This document shows positions 7,758-16,289 of a stretch of DNA of 64,000 nt, one piece after another. Every line of letters starts with the position of its first letter. Within the stretch, counting starts at the first letter, position 1. Source of the DNA: Salinirubellus litoreus (GTDB lineage: Archaea; Halobacteriota; Halobacteria; Halobacteriales; Haloarculaceae); the NCBI RefSeq assembly GCF_037335815.1, contig NZ_CP147841.1:3162001-3226000 (forward strand), given 5' to 3'. Made by a program: the position numbers and the translations under genes. Under the pieces are notes generated by a model. It worked only from the letters and a program-made list of their open reading frames with translations. It did not search any database and had not been told where the DNA came from.

Positions 7758-9149
7758 CTACTCCTCGGGGACGACCTTCCCGGGGTTCATGATCCCGTTC
7801 GGGTCGATCAGGTCCTTGATCCCCCGCATGAGGTCGACTCCGGCGGCGTGCTCCTGATCCATGAACTTCCGCTTGCCGATGCCGACGCCGTGTTCTCCCG
7901 TCGCCGTTCCGCCCATCTCGATGGCCGCGCTCACGATGCGGTCGTTGAGTTCGAGCGCGCGCTTGATGGCCGCGTCGTCGTCCGTGTCGACCAGGGGAGT
8001 GTAGTGGAGGTTGCCGTCGCCGGCGTGGCCGACCGCCGGGCAGAAGATGCCCATCGTCTCGGCCTCCGACTCGACCCGCGCGACGATGTCGGGATACTTC
8101 GAGATGGGGACCACGACGTCGCCGACGACCGCGATGTCCCACTCCTCGCGGTAGTTCTTCGTGGCGTGGTAGACGTCCCGTCGGGCCTGCCAGATCTCGT
8201 CCATCTCGTCCTCGCCCGCGGACTCCCACCCGGTCGCGCCGTTGTCCTCGCAGATGCCCCGGACGAACTCGACGTCCTCGTCGATCCCCGAGTTGTCGCC
8301 GTGGAGTTCGATGATCAGCGTCGGCGACTCGGCCAGGCCGGTGTCGCTGTACTGGTTGACCATCTCGACCGTCCCCCTGTCCAGGAACTCGATCGCCCCC
8401 GGCTTCGCGCCGAAGCGGATGGTGTCGGAGACGGCCTGGCTCGCCTCCCGGGCCGACTCGAACGTGACGAGCGCCGCCCGCTTGTACCGCGGGATCCCCT
8501 CGAGCGAGAGCGTCGCCTCCGTGACCACACCCAGGGTACCCTCGCTCCCGATGAAGAGGTCCTTGAGGCTGTACCCCGCGGAGGTCTTGATGACGTTCCG
8601 TCCGCACTCGATGACGCGGCCGTCCGGGAGCACCACTTCGAGCCTGAGGACGTGATCGCGGGTCTCCCCGTAACGGACGGCGTTGAACCCGCTGGCGTTG
8701 TTGGCGATCATCCCGCCGATGGTCGCCACGTCGCCGCTGGAGATGCCCGGGGCGAACCGGAGCCCGTGACCCACCAGTTCGTCGTTGAGGTCGTCGTAGA
8801 CGATACCGGGGCCGACGGTGGCCTGCAGGTCGTCGGGCCGCACCGAGACGCCGTCCATCTCGTAGGTGTTCAGGACGATGCCGGCGTCGACGGGGATCGG
8901 GTTGCCCTCGAGGCTCGACCCACCGCTCCAGGGTGTCACGGGGACGCCGCGATCGTTCGCACCCGCGAGGACCCGCGAGACCTCCTCCGTCGATCCCGGC
9001 CAGACCACCGCGTCGGGGAGGGGCCCCTCGTGTGGGCTGGCGTCCGCCCTGAACTGCTCGCGCTGGCCCTCCGCGAAACTCACCCGTCCCTCGGTCACGA
9101 CCTCGGACAGGAACCGACAGTCGTACCCTTCGGGGGTCTGCTCGCTCAT
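7758..9149 (-). CDS. FAD-binding oxidase, D-lactate dehydrogenase/glycolate oxidase GlcD family
   Basis: 463 residues from the ATG at 9149. An N-terminal FAD-binding PCMH domain (about 45-220) has PDAVVWPGSTEEV and the pyrophosphate loop PWSGGSSLEGN. A C-terminal FAD-linked oxidase domain contains GHAGDGNLHY and TGEHGVGIGKRKFM, whose histidines bind the metal or substrate carboxylate. It oxidises D-2-hydroxy acids (D-lactate, glycolate or related) to 2-keto acids, probably feeding the respiratory chain. No iron-sulfur partner subunit is adjacent, so it is the single-chain type. It is flanked by the repeat block, and its 3' end abuts a hairpin. The exact hydroxy acid cannot be told from the sequence. 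Confidence 0.85.
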   Translation of the reverse strand: MSEQTPEGYDCRFLSEVVTEGRVSFAEGQREQFRADASPHEGPLPDAVVWPGSTEEVSRVLAGANDRGVPVTPWSGGSSLEGNPIPVDAGIVLNTYEMDGVSVRPDDLQATVGPGIVYDDLNDELVGHGLRFAPGISSGDVATIGGMIANNASGFNAVRYGETRDHVLRLEVVLPDGRVIECGRNVIKTSAGYSLKDLFIGSEGTLGVVTEATLSLEGIPRYKRAALVTFESAREASQAVSDTIRFGAKPGAIEFLDRGTVEMVNQYSDTGLAESPTLIIELHGDNSGIDEDVEFVRGICEDNGATGWESAGEDEMDEIWQARRDVYHATKNYREEWDIAVVGDVVVPISKYPDIVARVESEAETMGIFCPAVGHAGDGNLHYTPLVDTDDDAAIKRALELNDRIVSAAIEMGGTATGEHGVGIGKRKFMDQEHAAGVDLMRGIKDLIDPNGIMNPGKVVPEE

Positions 9150-9172
9150 GGCCCTGCCTCGGACGGGGTCCC

Positions 9173-9178
9173 GATAAC
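9173..9178 (-). promoter_or_regulatory. TATA-like box for the gene starting at 9149
   Basis: Minus-strand gttatc, 24-29 nt upstream of the ATG at 9149. Confidence 0.45.
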
Positions 9179-9217
9179 GGTTGTCATGCACGACGCCGGA
9201 CGAGGATACGAAGCTTG

Positions 9218-9928
9218 ATGGCCGGCGGAGTCGCCGACCCGTTCGTGCGCACGTTACCCTCTGACCTCCGGGCCGGCGCGACCGACATGGCCCCCCTCCT
9301 GGTCGGGGTCGCGCCGTTCGGCCTCGTGGTCGGCGCGGCGATGATCTCCTCGGGGCTCTCCGTCCCGCAGGCGCTCGGCATGTCGGTGACCGTCTACGGC
9401 GGTGCCGCACAGCTCGCGGTCGTCGACCTGCTCGCCCGCGACACGCCGTTCCTCGTCGTCACCGTCACCGGTCTCGTCGTCAACCTCCGGTTCGCCATGC
9501 TCAGCGCCTCCATCGCCTCGTACTTCCGTCGGCTCCCGACCGCCTGGCGCTGGTTCGTCGGCGTCCTGCTCGTCGACGTCGTCTACGCCCTCTCGGTCAC
9601 GGCGTTCGAGCGCGACGCCGACATCGACCGCCGGTGGTACTACCTCGGTGCCGGGATCGTGACCTGGGTCGGCTGGCAGGCCGGCACCGTCGCCGGCGTC
9701 TTCCTGGGGACGAGCATCCCCGAGGGCGTCCCGTTCGAGTTCGTCGTCCCGCTCATCTTCATCGGGCTGTTGGTCCCGGCTCTGGACGACGTCCCGGCGC
9801 TCGTCGCCGCTGCGGTCGGCGGAGGGATCGCCGTCGGTGGGGCGAACCTCCCGCTCAACGCCGGCCTGCTCGTCGCGGCGGCCTGCGGCGTCGGTGCCGG
9901 CCTCCTCGCCGACGGGGGGGTCGAATAG
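9218..9928 (+). CDS. azlC: AzlC family branched-chain amino acid exporter, large subunit
   Basis: 236 residues from ATG 9218; a TTG three bases earlier is not needed. The N-terminal region GATDMAPLLVGVAPFGLVVGAAM and VYGGAAQLAVVDLL with multiple hydrophobic helices is typical of AzlC/YgaZ. These membrane proteins export branched-chain amino acids together with a small AzlD partner. The stop codon tag at 9926-9928 is immediately followed by the ATG of azlD with no intervening base, so the two are almost certainly co-transcribed. It has no obvious link to sugar-acid catabolism. Confidence 0.85.
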   Translation: MAGGVADPFVRTLPSDLRAGATDMAPLLVGVAPFGLVVGAAMISSGLSVPQALGMSVTVYGGAAQLAVVDLLARDTPFLVVTVTGLVVNLRFAMLSASIASYFRRLPTAWRWFVGVLLVDVVYALSVTAFERDADIDRRWYYLGAGIVTWVGWQAGTVAGVFLGTSIPEGVPFEFVVPLIFIGLLVPALDDVPALVAAAVGGGIAVGGANLPLNAGLLVAAACGVGAGLLADGGVE

Positions 9929-10264
9929 ATGGTCGGCGCGACCGACGACGCGCTCGTCTGGGGGCTCGTCGTCCTCGTCGGCGCGGGGTCACTCGCGTTC
10001 CGGCTCTCCTTTCTCCTCCTGCTCGATCGGCTCGGCACGATCCCGCCGCGCGCCGAGCGCGCGCTGGAGTTCGTCCCGCCGGCGGTGTTCGCGGCCATCG
10101 CACTCCCGGCCGTGTTCCCGCTGGAGGCGATCCTCTCGCTCTCGCCCGACGTCGGCAAACTCCTCGCCGCCCTCGCCGCCGTCGTCGTCGCCCGGCTGAC
10201 CGGGAACCTCGTCGCGACCATCGCCGTCGGGATGGCCGTCCTCGTCGTCGTGCGGGCGGTCTGA
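9929..10264 (+). CDS. azlD: AzlD family branched-chain amino acid exporter, small subunit
   Basis: 111 residues with about four hydrophobic segments. The conserved LAFRLSFLLLLDRLG near the N-terminus and ERALEFVPPAVFAAI match AzlD/YgaH. It forms the export complex with AzlC. It starts at the base after the azlC stop, consistent with translational coupling. Its 3' end converges on the SDR gene ending at 10285, 20 nt away. Confidence 0.85.
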   Translation: MVGATDDALVWGLVVLVGAGSLAFRLSFLLLLDRLGTIPPRAERALEFVPPAVFAAIALPAVFPLEAILSLSPDVGKLLAALAAVVVARLTGNLVATIAVGMAVLVVVRAV

Positions 10265-10284
10265 GCGTCCGCTCCGACACCTCC

Positions 10285-11070
10285 TCAGATCGCGCTGTAT
10301 CCGCCGTCGACGTAGAGGAGTTCGCCGGTGACGTACGCCGCCTCGTCGCTCGCGAGGAACAGCGCGGCCCCGGCGACGTCGGCGGGGTGACCGGCCCGGC
10401 CGAGCGGGATCGGCTTCGACCCCTCGCCTTCGGCCACCAGCCGGGCCTTCTCCGACGCGCCGATGCCGCCGAACTCCGTGGCGATGCGTCCGGGCGCGAG
10501 CGCGTTCACCCGGATCTCCGGGGCGAGGTCGACCGCCGCACCCTTCGTGATCATGCGTATCGCTCCCTTCGTCGACTCGTAGGCGACCTGTCCCGGCTTC
10601 GACTGCGTGGAACTGATCGAGGCCATGTTGAGTATCGCGCCGCCCTCGCCGCGCTCGGCCATCGCGTCGGCGGCCGCCTGCGTCCCGAAGAACGTCCCGC
10701 GGACGTTGACCGCGTGGATACGGTCGAACGACTCGGGGGAGATCTCGCGTATCGTCCCCGAGACGTGGATCCCCGCGTTGTTCACCATCACGTCGAGGCC
10801 GCCGAACGCCTCTGCGCGGTCGACTGCCGTGACGAGCGCATCGGGGTCGGTCACGTCGGTCTCGACGTACGCGGCCTCCCCGCCCGCCTCCGCGATCAGC
10901 TCGTGGGTCGGGGTCGTCTCGCCCTCGTCACGCGGCGTCTCGCGGACGTCGGCGACGACGACGGCCGCGCCCGATTCGCCGAACCGGCGGGCGACCTCCC
11001 GCCCGATGCCCGAACCCGCCCCCGTGACGAGGACGACCTCCCCTTCGAAGTCGAAGTTGGCGCTACCCAT
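10285..11070 (-). CDS. Short-chain dehydrogenase/reductase (SDR), NAD-type
   Basis: 261 residues from the ATG at 11070. Classical SDR motifs are present: cofactor loop TGAGSGIG (16-23), an acidic D41 after strand 2 that favours NAD over NADP, NNAG (97-100), catalytic Ser in the MASIS segment near 151-153, and Y164-x-x-x-K168 in YESTK. The C-terminus has the usual VTGELLYVDGG. Substrate is unknown; the sugar-acid context suggests a sugar or aldonate 2-/4-dehydrogenase (inference). An in-frame ATG 15 nt upstream adds five residues, but the nearer one fits the family and the promoter spacing. Confidence 0.85.
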   Translation of the reverse strand: MGSANFDFEGEVVLVTGAGSGIGREVARRFGESGAAVVVADVRETPRDEGETTPTHELIAEAGGEAAYVETDVTDPDALVTAVDRAEAFGGLDVMVNNAGIHVSGTIREISPESFDRIHAVNVRGTFFGTQAAADAMAERGEGGAILNMASISSTQSKPGQVAYESTKGAIRMITKGAAVDLAPEIRVNALAPGRIATEFGGIGASEKARLVAEGEGSKPIPLGRAGHPADVAGAALFLASDEAAYVTGELLYVDGGYSAI

Positions 11071-11094
11071 GTCCCAGCGTGACACGCCCGTGTC

Positions 11095-11099
11095 ATAGC
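11095..11099 (-). promoter_or_regulatory. TATA-like box for the gene starting at 11070
   Basis: Minus-strand agctatgac, centred about 27 nt upstream of the ATG at 11070. Confidence 0.45.
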
Positions 11100-11312
11100 T
11101 CTTCGGCGGCCCCGAGCGGAACCCGCAGGTGACCCCGACGTGAACCCAGCCGAGTGCCCGATACGCCGCTCCACAGGTTCAAGTTCGATGACGGGACCAC
11201 CGACCCCGTGACCTGACCGTCGTCACGGGACGTCTCGCGGGAGCGCGGTGGCACGTCCCATGGCTCGCGGAAGCCGCCACCGCCTGTTCGCAACCCGTCA
11301 CCCCGGCCGAGC

Positions 11313-11318
11313 GTTTAT
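11313..11318 (+). promoter_or_regulatory. TATA-like box for the gene at 11343
   Basis: The sequence gtttat, T-run 26-29 nt before the GTG at 11343; it supports the GTG start. Confidence 0.5.
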
Positions 11319-11342
11319 GTCCTCCCCCGGGGACCTCCGGGC

Positions 11343-12401
11343 GTGACTCACGACATCGCGTTACTCCCCGGCGACGGCATCGGCCCGGAAGTGGTTGACG
11401 CCGCGGTCCCGGTGTTACGGGACCTCGGCGAGCATCACGACTTCGGCGTCGAGTTCACCCGGTACGGCTGGGGGAGCGACCGCTACATCGAAGAGGGCGA
11501 GATGATCCCCGAGGACGCGTCCGAGCAGTTGCGGCCACACGACGCCGTCCTCCTCGGTGCGATGGGCGACCCGCGGGTTCCCGACCACGTCAGCTCCACG
11601 GAGGGCCACCTCGTCATCCGCAAGGCGTTCGACCACTACGTCAACCTCCGGCCGGCACGACTCTACGAGGGGGCACCGACGCCGCTCGCGGGCTACGACG
11701 GCGGCGACATCGATATCGAGTGGTACCGCGAGAACACGGAGGGGGAGTACGTCGACATCGGGGGGCGACTCGCCCGCGGCGGAAAGACCGAGATGGCGCT
11801 CCAGACGGCGGTGTTCACCCACGACGGCGTCGAGCGGATCGCCCGCGCCGCCTTCGAGGCCGCACTCGACAGGGATCAGAAGGTCACGAACGTCACGAAG
11901 TCGAACGCGCTCCCCTACGGCCCGGTGTTCTGGGACGAGGTGGTCGAGGAGGTCGCCGACGACTACCCCGAGGTGGAGCTCGAACACCTGTTCGTCGACG
12001 CGGCGAACATGGACCTCGCACTCCGACCCGAGGAGTTCGACGTCGTCGTCTCCTCGAACCTGTTCGGTGACATCCTCACAGATCTCACCGCAGCCGTCAC
12101 GGGCGGGCTCGGGCTGGCCCCCTCGGCGAACCTCAACCCCGACGTCGACGACGTTCCCGGGATGTTCGAGCCGGTCCACGGGAGCGCACCCGACATCGCC
12201 GGGCAGGGGATCGCCAACCCGCTCGCGACGATCCTGAGCGTGGCGCTCATGCTCGACGACCTCGACGAGGGGACGGCGGCCGAGGCGCTCCGGGGAGCCG
12301 TCGAGGCGCACCTCGCCGATCCCGACGCCCCGCGGACGCCGGATCTCGACGGGGAGGCCGAAACCGAATCGGTCGCCGAGTCGGTGCGCGAGCGGCTGTG
12401 A
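11343..12401 (+). CDS. Isocitrate/isopropylmalate dehydrogenase family enzyme, tartrate/D-malate dehydrogenase-like
   Basis: 352 residues from a GTG start. LLPGDGIGPEVV (8-19) is the family N-terminal signature. The substrate helix has R93-K94-x-F96 and NLRPARLYEG. The catalytic lysine is K186 in TKSN, and metal-binding aspartates are D219, D243 and D247 in SSNLFGDILTDL. Within the family the GAMGDPRVPDH segment and a substrate helix without the leucine-pathway pattern resemble TtuC-type tartrate dehydrogenase/decarboxylase and D-malate dehydrogenase. The reaction is NAD-dependent oxidation, with or without decarboxylation, of a 2-hydroxy diacid. It is followed 72 nt later by an SDR on the same strand. 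Classical LeuB cannot be fully excluded, but no leucine genes are nearby. Confidence 0.8.
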   Translation: MTHDIALLPGDGIGPEVVDAAVPVLRDLGEHHDFGVEFTRYGWGSDRYIEEGEMIPEDASEQLRPHDAVLLGAMGDPRVPDHVSSTEGHLVIRKAFDHYVNLRPARLYEGAPTPLAGYDGGDIDIEWYRENTEGEYVDIGGRLARGGKTEMALQTAVFTHDGVERIARAAFEAALDRDQKVTNVTKSNALPYGPVFWDEVVEEVADDYPEVELEHLFVDAANMDLALRPEEFDVVVSSNLFGDILTDLTAAVTGGLGLAPSANLNPDVDDVPGMFEPVHGSAPDIAGQGIANPLATILSVALMLDDLDEGTAAEALRGAVEAHLADPDAPRTPDLDGEAETESVAESVRERL

Positions 12402-12473
12402 GGTGAGGCTCGTCGGTCGGTCGGGAACGGCCGGCTACAGAACACCTATCCGCTCCCGCGTCGAGCGACTGCC

Positions 12474-13247
12474 ATGCTCGACGGAATCACGGCGTTCGTC
12501 ACGGGTGCCAGCCAGGGTATCGGCCGCGTCATCGCCACCGAACTCGCCGACGAGGGGGCGAACGTCGTCCTCGCCGCGCGGGGGGACGGCATCTACGAGA
12601 CCGAGGGGATGATCGACGACGACGACCGAACGCTGACCGTCGAGACCGACGTCACCGACGAGGGGTCGGTCGAGAGTGCCATCGAAGCGACGGTCGAACG
12701 GTTCGGGGGCCTCGACTGCCTCGTCAACAACGCCGGCATCGCCGGTCCGACGAAGCCCGTCGAGGAGGTCACCGTAGAGGAGTGGCAGAAGACGATGGAC
12801 GTGAACGTCCTCGGGCCGTTCCTGTGTGCCAAGCACGCCTCCCCGCAACTCCGAGCGAGCGAGCAAGGGAGCGTTATCAATATCGGCTCGATCAGCGGCA
12901 AGCGGCCCCTCGCGAACCGGACGCCGTACACCGCCTCGAAGATGGGCGTGATCGGTCTCACCCGGACACTCGCCTTCGAACTCGGCGACGACGACGTGAC
13001 CGTGAACGCGATCTGCCCGGGGGCGACCCGCGGCGACCGCATCGAGCGGGTCATCCAGGGCCAGGCCGACTCCCAGGGCATCTCCTTCGAGGAGGCCAAA
13101 GAGCGGGTGTTCTCCGAGGACGCCGCGCTCGGACGGCTCGTCGAACCCGCGGACGTCGCCGGGATGGTCGCCTACCTGGCGAGCGAGCGCGGGCGACACG
13201 TCACCGCACAGGACGTCAACGTCGACGGCGGGACCGTCTGGTACTGA
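12474..13247 (+). CDS. Short-chain dehydrogenase/reductase (SDR)
   Basis: 257 residues. Motifs: TGASQGIG (10-17), R36 after strand 2 (suggesting NADP), NNAG (85-88), catalytic Ser139 in IGSIS, and Y152-x-x-x-K156 in YTASK. The C-terminal segment VTAQDVNVDGGTVWY is typical of the 3-oxoacyl-ACP reductase/glucose dehydrogenase-like cluster. Likely oxidises a sugar alcohol, aldose or keto-deoxy acid (inference). Downstream, 35 nt after the stop, lies a hairpin of the palindromic family at 13283. Confidence 0.85.
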   Translation: MLDGITAFVTGASQGIGRVIATELADEGANVVLAARGDGIYETEGMIDDDDRTLTVETDVTDEGSVESAIEATVERFGGLDCLVNNAGIAGPTKPVEEVTVEEWQKTMDVNVLGPFLCAKHASPQLRASEQGSVINIGSISGKRPLANRTPYTASKMGVIGLTRTLAFELGDDDVTVNAICPGATRGDRIERVIQGQADSQGISFEEAKERVFSEDAALGRLVEPADVAGMVAYLASERGRHVTAQDVNVDGGTVWY

Positions 13248-13282
13248 CCGGCTCGCGCCGCCCCCCGCCCGCCGCCCGCCTT

Positions 13283-13307
13283 CGAGGTCTCGCTTCGCTC
13301 GACCTCG
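13283..13307. terminator. Palindromic element between convergent genes, possible bidirectional terminator
   Basis: Stem CGAGGTC/GACCTCG (7 bp), loop TCGCTTCGCTC (loop pair 3:9 is G:C). It abuts the stop codon of the minus-strand HAD gene (13310-13308) and lies 35 nt beyond the stop of the plus-strand SDR. This mirrors the hairpin at 7731, which also abuts a stop. Confidence 0.5.
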
Positions 13308-14000
13308 CTACGCGTCGAACGCGTCGGCCAGCGCTGCGAGCGAGTCGACGATCAGCGACGGCTCGCCGTCGAAGGCGTCCCACGGCCGGCCGCGTCGATT
13401 CACCCAGATCGCCTGCGCACCCGCGCCCATCGCGCCGTAGACGTCGTACCACGGGGTCGCGGCGTGGGCGAGGTTCTCGAGGGGCGTGTCGGTCCGCTCG
13501 GCCCCGTGCTCGTAGATCGCGGGGGACGGCTTGTAGGCCCGTATCTCGTCGGCGCTCACCACTCCCGAAAGCAGGTCCTCGATGCCGGCCCGCTCGACGA
13601 TAGAGGCGAGCAGATCGGGCTCGCCGTTCGAGAGGATAGCCACGTCGTAGCCGGCGTCGACGAGGCGGGCGATGCTCTCGTGGACGTCGTCGAACACGGG
13701 GAGCTCGTCGAACGTCGAGACGACCTCGTCGACCGCAGAGTCGGGGAGGTCGTGGCCGTGGACGGCCAGCGCGTACTCGAGGGCCTCGCGGGTCGTCTGC
13801 CGGTAGGGTTCGTACCGGTCGAGGAACGTGGCGACCATCCGGTAGTCGACGGCCCGCGAGCGCCAGAGGGTCGCGACGGGATCCGGGTCCTCGACGTGCT
13901 CGGCGAGCGCCTCCCGGGTGGGGCCGTGGACGTCGACGAGGGTCGTGAACGAGTCGAGCGTGATCGTCTCGACGGCGTCGGGGTCGAACTCGGACGCCAT
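13308..14000 (-). CDS. HAD superfamily hydrolase, haloacid dehalogenase type II-like
   Basis: 230 residues. Motif I is LDSFTTLVD with nucleophile D16, motif II is ILSNG, and the motif III lysine is in AYKPSPAIY, followed by a final HAATPWYDVYGA segment where a phosphatase usually has its aspartates. The WRSRAVDYRM and cap organisation resemble L-2-haloacid dehalogenases rather than phosphatases. The substrate may be a 2-substituted acid or a small phosphate ester. The start is 2 nt downstream of the stop of the glucarate-dehydratase-like gene, so it is translationally coupled to it. A GTG at 14009 is an alternative start that would overlap that gene. Confidence 0.75.
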   Translation of the reverse strand: MASEFDPDAVETITLDSFTTLVDVHGPTREALAEHVEDPDPVATLWRSRAVDYRMVATFLDRYEPYRQTTREALEYALAVHGHDLPDSAVDEVVSTFDELPVFDDVHESIARLVDAGYDVAILSNGEPDLLASIVERAGIEDLLSGVVSADEIRAYKPSPAIYEHGAERTDTPLENLAHAATPWYDVYGAMGAGAQAIWVNRRGRPWDAFDGEPSLIVDSLAALADAFDA

Positions 14001-14002
14001 CG

Positions 14003-15226
14003 CTACCACCTCGGCTTGTTCGGCAACCAGTCGCTCCGTCCGACCTCCGTCTCCGCGTCGGCGTACTCCGCGGCCATCGATTCGACCGACGAGTACGCGA
14101 GCGTCTCCTCCTCCCGGTAGCGCTGGTGCATCCGTTCGAGCTCTCCCTCGTCGATCTCGATCCCGAGTCCGGGGTCGTCGGGTACCTCGACGTGGCCGTC
14201 CTCGAACTCCAGCGGGTCGGTCACGACGTCGTCGGCCATCCAGGGGTAGTGGCTGTCACACGCGTACCGGAGGGTCGGCATCGCGGCGGCGACGTGGGTC
14301 ATCGCGGCCATGCTGATCCCGAGATGCGAGTTCGAGTGCATCCCGACGCCGAGGTCGAACGCCCGTGCGACGGTGTCGAGCCGGAGGTTCCCCGACATGC
14401 CGCCCCAGTAGTGGTGGTCGCTCAGGATGACGTCGACGGCGTCGGCCTCCACCGCCGGCGCGATCTCGTCGAACTCGACGACGTACATATTCGTGGCGAC
14501 GGGGAAGTCGACCTGGTCCTTGAGCCGCGAGTGGGCGTGCATCGTCGGAACCGGGTCCTCGAGGAACTGGACGTGCAGGTCGGAATCGCGGAGCCGGCGG
14601 GCGATACGGATGGCGGTCTCGACGCTCCAGGTCCCGTTCGGGTCGATACGGAGGGGTGCGTCGGGGAACTCCTCGGCGAGCAGATCGAGCGTTTCGAGTT
14701 CCTCCTCGGGTGGGAGGACGCCACCCTTCAGTTTCAGCACGCGGAAGCCGCCGTGGTCGACGAACTGACGGGCCTCCTCGACCATCGCCTCGGGCGAGCC
14801 GACCTCCTCGGGCGCGATGGCCGCGGTGTCGGGGTCGGAGTCGGCGTACTTGTAGAACAGGTAGCCCGAGAACTCGACTCGATCCCGCACCCGTCCGCCG
14901 ATTATCTCGCACGCGGGCTGGCCCGTCTCGCGTCCGAGGAGGTCGACGATTGCCGTGTCGATCGCCCCGTAGGCCATCGGGTCCTGGAGCCGGAGTTCGA
15001 GCGCCCGTCGGTCGTAGGGGTTCATCCCCTCGACCTGTCCCCGTGCGCGTTCGAGCGCACCGATGACCGCGTCGTCCCCGTACGTCTCGGCGACGCCGAC
15101 CTCGCCGTCCGCGGTCGTGAGACGGACGACGGTCCTCGCGGCCAGTTCGGTGTGCGCGCCCCAGGAGTTCCGGAGGGGTGGCTCCCGGTGGGCCACCGGG
15201 ATCACCCCCATGTCAGTGATACGCAT
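14003..15226 (-). CDS. Glucarate dehydratase-like enolase-superfamily enzyme
   Basis: 407 residues. It carries the GlucD-subgroup pattern: K165-x-K167, D195 with N197 in IDPNGTW, E223 in FLEDP, N246 in the position of the third metal ligand (TNMYV), D270 in the SDHHYWGG motif, and H297 in MHSNSHLGIS. The spacings closely follow E. coli GlucD (K205/K207, D235, N289, D313, H339). An asparagine third ligand separates this subgroup from mandelate racemase. Predicted reaction: dehydration of D-glucarate or a related aldarate to 5-keto-4-deoxyglucarate. It is about 40 residues shorter than the bacterial enzyme. It sits between a DapA-family gene 98 nt upstream and a HAD gene 2 nt downstream, all on the minus strand. 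Confidence 0.85.
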   Translation of the reverse strand: MRITDMGVIPVAHREPPLRNSWGAHTELAARTVVRLTTADGEVGVAETYGDDAVIGALERARGQVEGMNPYDRRALELRLQDPMAYGAIDTAIVDLLGRETGQPACEIIGGRVRDRVEFSGYLFYKYADSDPDTAAIAPEEVGSPEAMVEEARQFVDHGGFRVLKLKGGVLPPEEELETLDLLAEEFPDAPLRIDPNGTWSVETAIRIARRLRDSDLHVQFLEDPVPTMHAHSRLKDQVDFPVATNMYVVEFDEIAPAVEADAVDVILSDHHYWGGMSGNLRLDTVARAFDLGVGMHSNSHLGISMAAMTHVAAAMPTLRYACDSHYPWMADDVVTDPLEFEDGHVEVPDDPGLGIEIDEGELERMHQRYREEETLAYSSVESMAAEYADAETEVGRSDWLPNKPRW

Positions 15227-15324
15227 GTGAGGTCACCCCTCACGCCCGACCGTAACTCTACCGGTCGTCACTGCGTCGCACGTGACACCACCAGAAGGCT
15301 CGGCTATCCACATCGGGGATCCGA

Positions 15325-16227
15325 TCAGTCGTTCTCGTACACTCCGCGGTCGCGCATCGCCTCGATGGCTTCGGCGAGTCGCCCGCGCTCCGCCTCGTCG
15401 GGGAGGCGGATCGGGTTCCGGGGGTGGCCCGCTTCGCGGCCGAGCAGGTCGATGGCCGCCTTGACGCTCCCCGGGTAGTTGCCGTCTCGCGCCCAGACCG
15501 CCTGCCGGGCGAGCGGCAGGGTCGCCTCGTGGATCGTCCGGGCGCGGTCGTGGTCGCCGGACTGGACCGCGTCCCAGAGGTCGACGCTGACCCGCGGGTA
15601 CATGGAGGTGACGCCGCCGATCGTCCCGTCGGCCCCGAGCGCGTACGACGGGTAGAGCAGGTCGTCGAGGGCGCTCATCACACACAGGTCGTCGCCGACC
15701 GTCGTGAGCATGTTCGCCAGCCCGTGCATGTCCCCGCCGCTCTGCTTGATACCGTACAGCGCGGGTACCTCCTCGGCGATGCGCGCGGCGAGTTCCGCCG
15801 TCACGTCCACCTTCTCGATGACGTCGTAGATGAGTATGGGAAGGTCGACTTCGCCGATGGCCGCGAAGTAGTCGACGAGCCCCTGGTCGGTCGGTCGTTC
15901 GTAGTGCGGCGGCGTCGCCATGACGTAGTCCGCACCGGCATCCCGCGCCAGGCGCGCCTTCTCGGTCGCGTCGCGCGCGTTCGTGGAGATGACGCCCGCG
16001 ACGACCGGCATATCGCCGTCCGCCTCCTCGACCGCGGTCCGGTAGATCAGGTCGTGCTCGTCGACCGACAGCGCGTTGCCCTCGCCGGTACTACCTGCCA
16101 CGGCGACGCCCGCGACGCCGGCGTTCAGGTGGTATCGAAGCTCCTCTCGCAGGGCCGCCTCGTCGATGTCGCCCGCGTCGTCGAACGGCGTCACGACCGG
16201 CGGGACGACCCCTTCGAGTTCTGGCAT
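15325..16227 (-). CDS. Dihydrodipicolinate synthase/N-acetylneuraminate lyase (DapA) family lyase or dehydratase
   Basis: 300 residues. Schiff-base lysine K161 in YGIKQS, with partner Y134 in ILIYDV and the GSTGEGNALS loop (45-54). These are class I aldolase features of the DapA family. In archaea this fold provides 2-keto-3-deoxygluconate aldolase; in bacteria it also provides 5-keto-4-deoxyglucarate dehydratase. Direct linkage to the glucarate-dehydratase-like gene downstream (98 nt gap) favours the latter or an aldolase acting on the same keto-deoxy acid (inference). A lysine biosynthesis role is unlikely, because no lysine genes accompany it. Confidence 0.85.
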   Translation of the reverse strand: MPELEGVVPPVVTPFDDAGDIDEAALREELRYHLNAGVAGVAVAGSTGEGNALSVDEHDLIYRTAVEEADGDMPVVAGVISTNARDATEKARLARDAGADYVMATPPHYERPTDQGLVDYFAAIGEVDLPILIYDVIEKVDVTAELAARIAEEVPALYGIKQSGGDMHGLANMLTTVGDDLCVMSALDDLLYPSYALGADGTIGGVTSMYPRVSVDLWDAVQSGDHDRARTIHEATLPLARQAVWARDGNYPGSVKAAIDLLGREAGHPRNPIRLPDEAERGRLAEAIEAMRDRGVYEND

Positions 16228-16289
16228 GGTTCCGAGGGGGCCCTCGACACACCGGCTAATAAGTCTAGGTCCGGCGGCCCGCGGCGGGC

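Noticed and set aside
7156..7857. A 233-residue frame through the palindrome block
   Set aside because: Low-complexity R/S/T-rich translation of the repeats, no domain, and the true promoter of the 7172 gene lies within it.
7257..9218. A 653-residue plus-strand frame across 7257-9218
   Set aside because: Antisense shadow of the GlcD-type oxidase at 7758-9149 running on from the repeat block; acidic and Val/Asp-rich without a recognisable fold.
15325..16227. Lysine biosynthesis dihydrodipicolinate synthase
   Set aside because: No other lysine gene is nearby, and linkage to a glucarate dehydratase-like gene favours a sugar-acid role.
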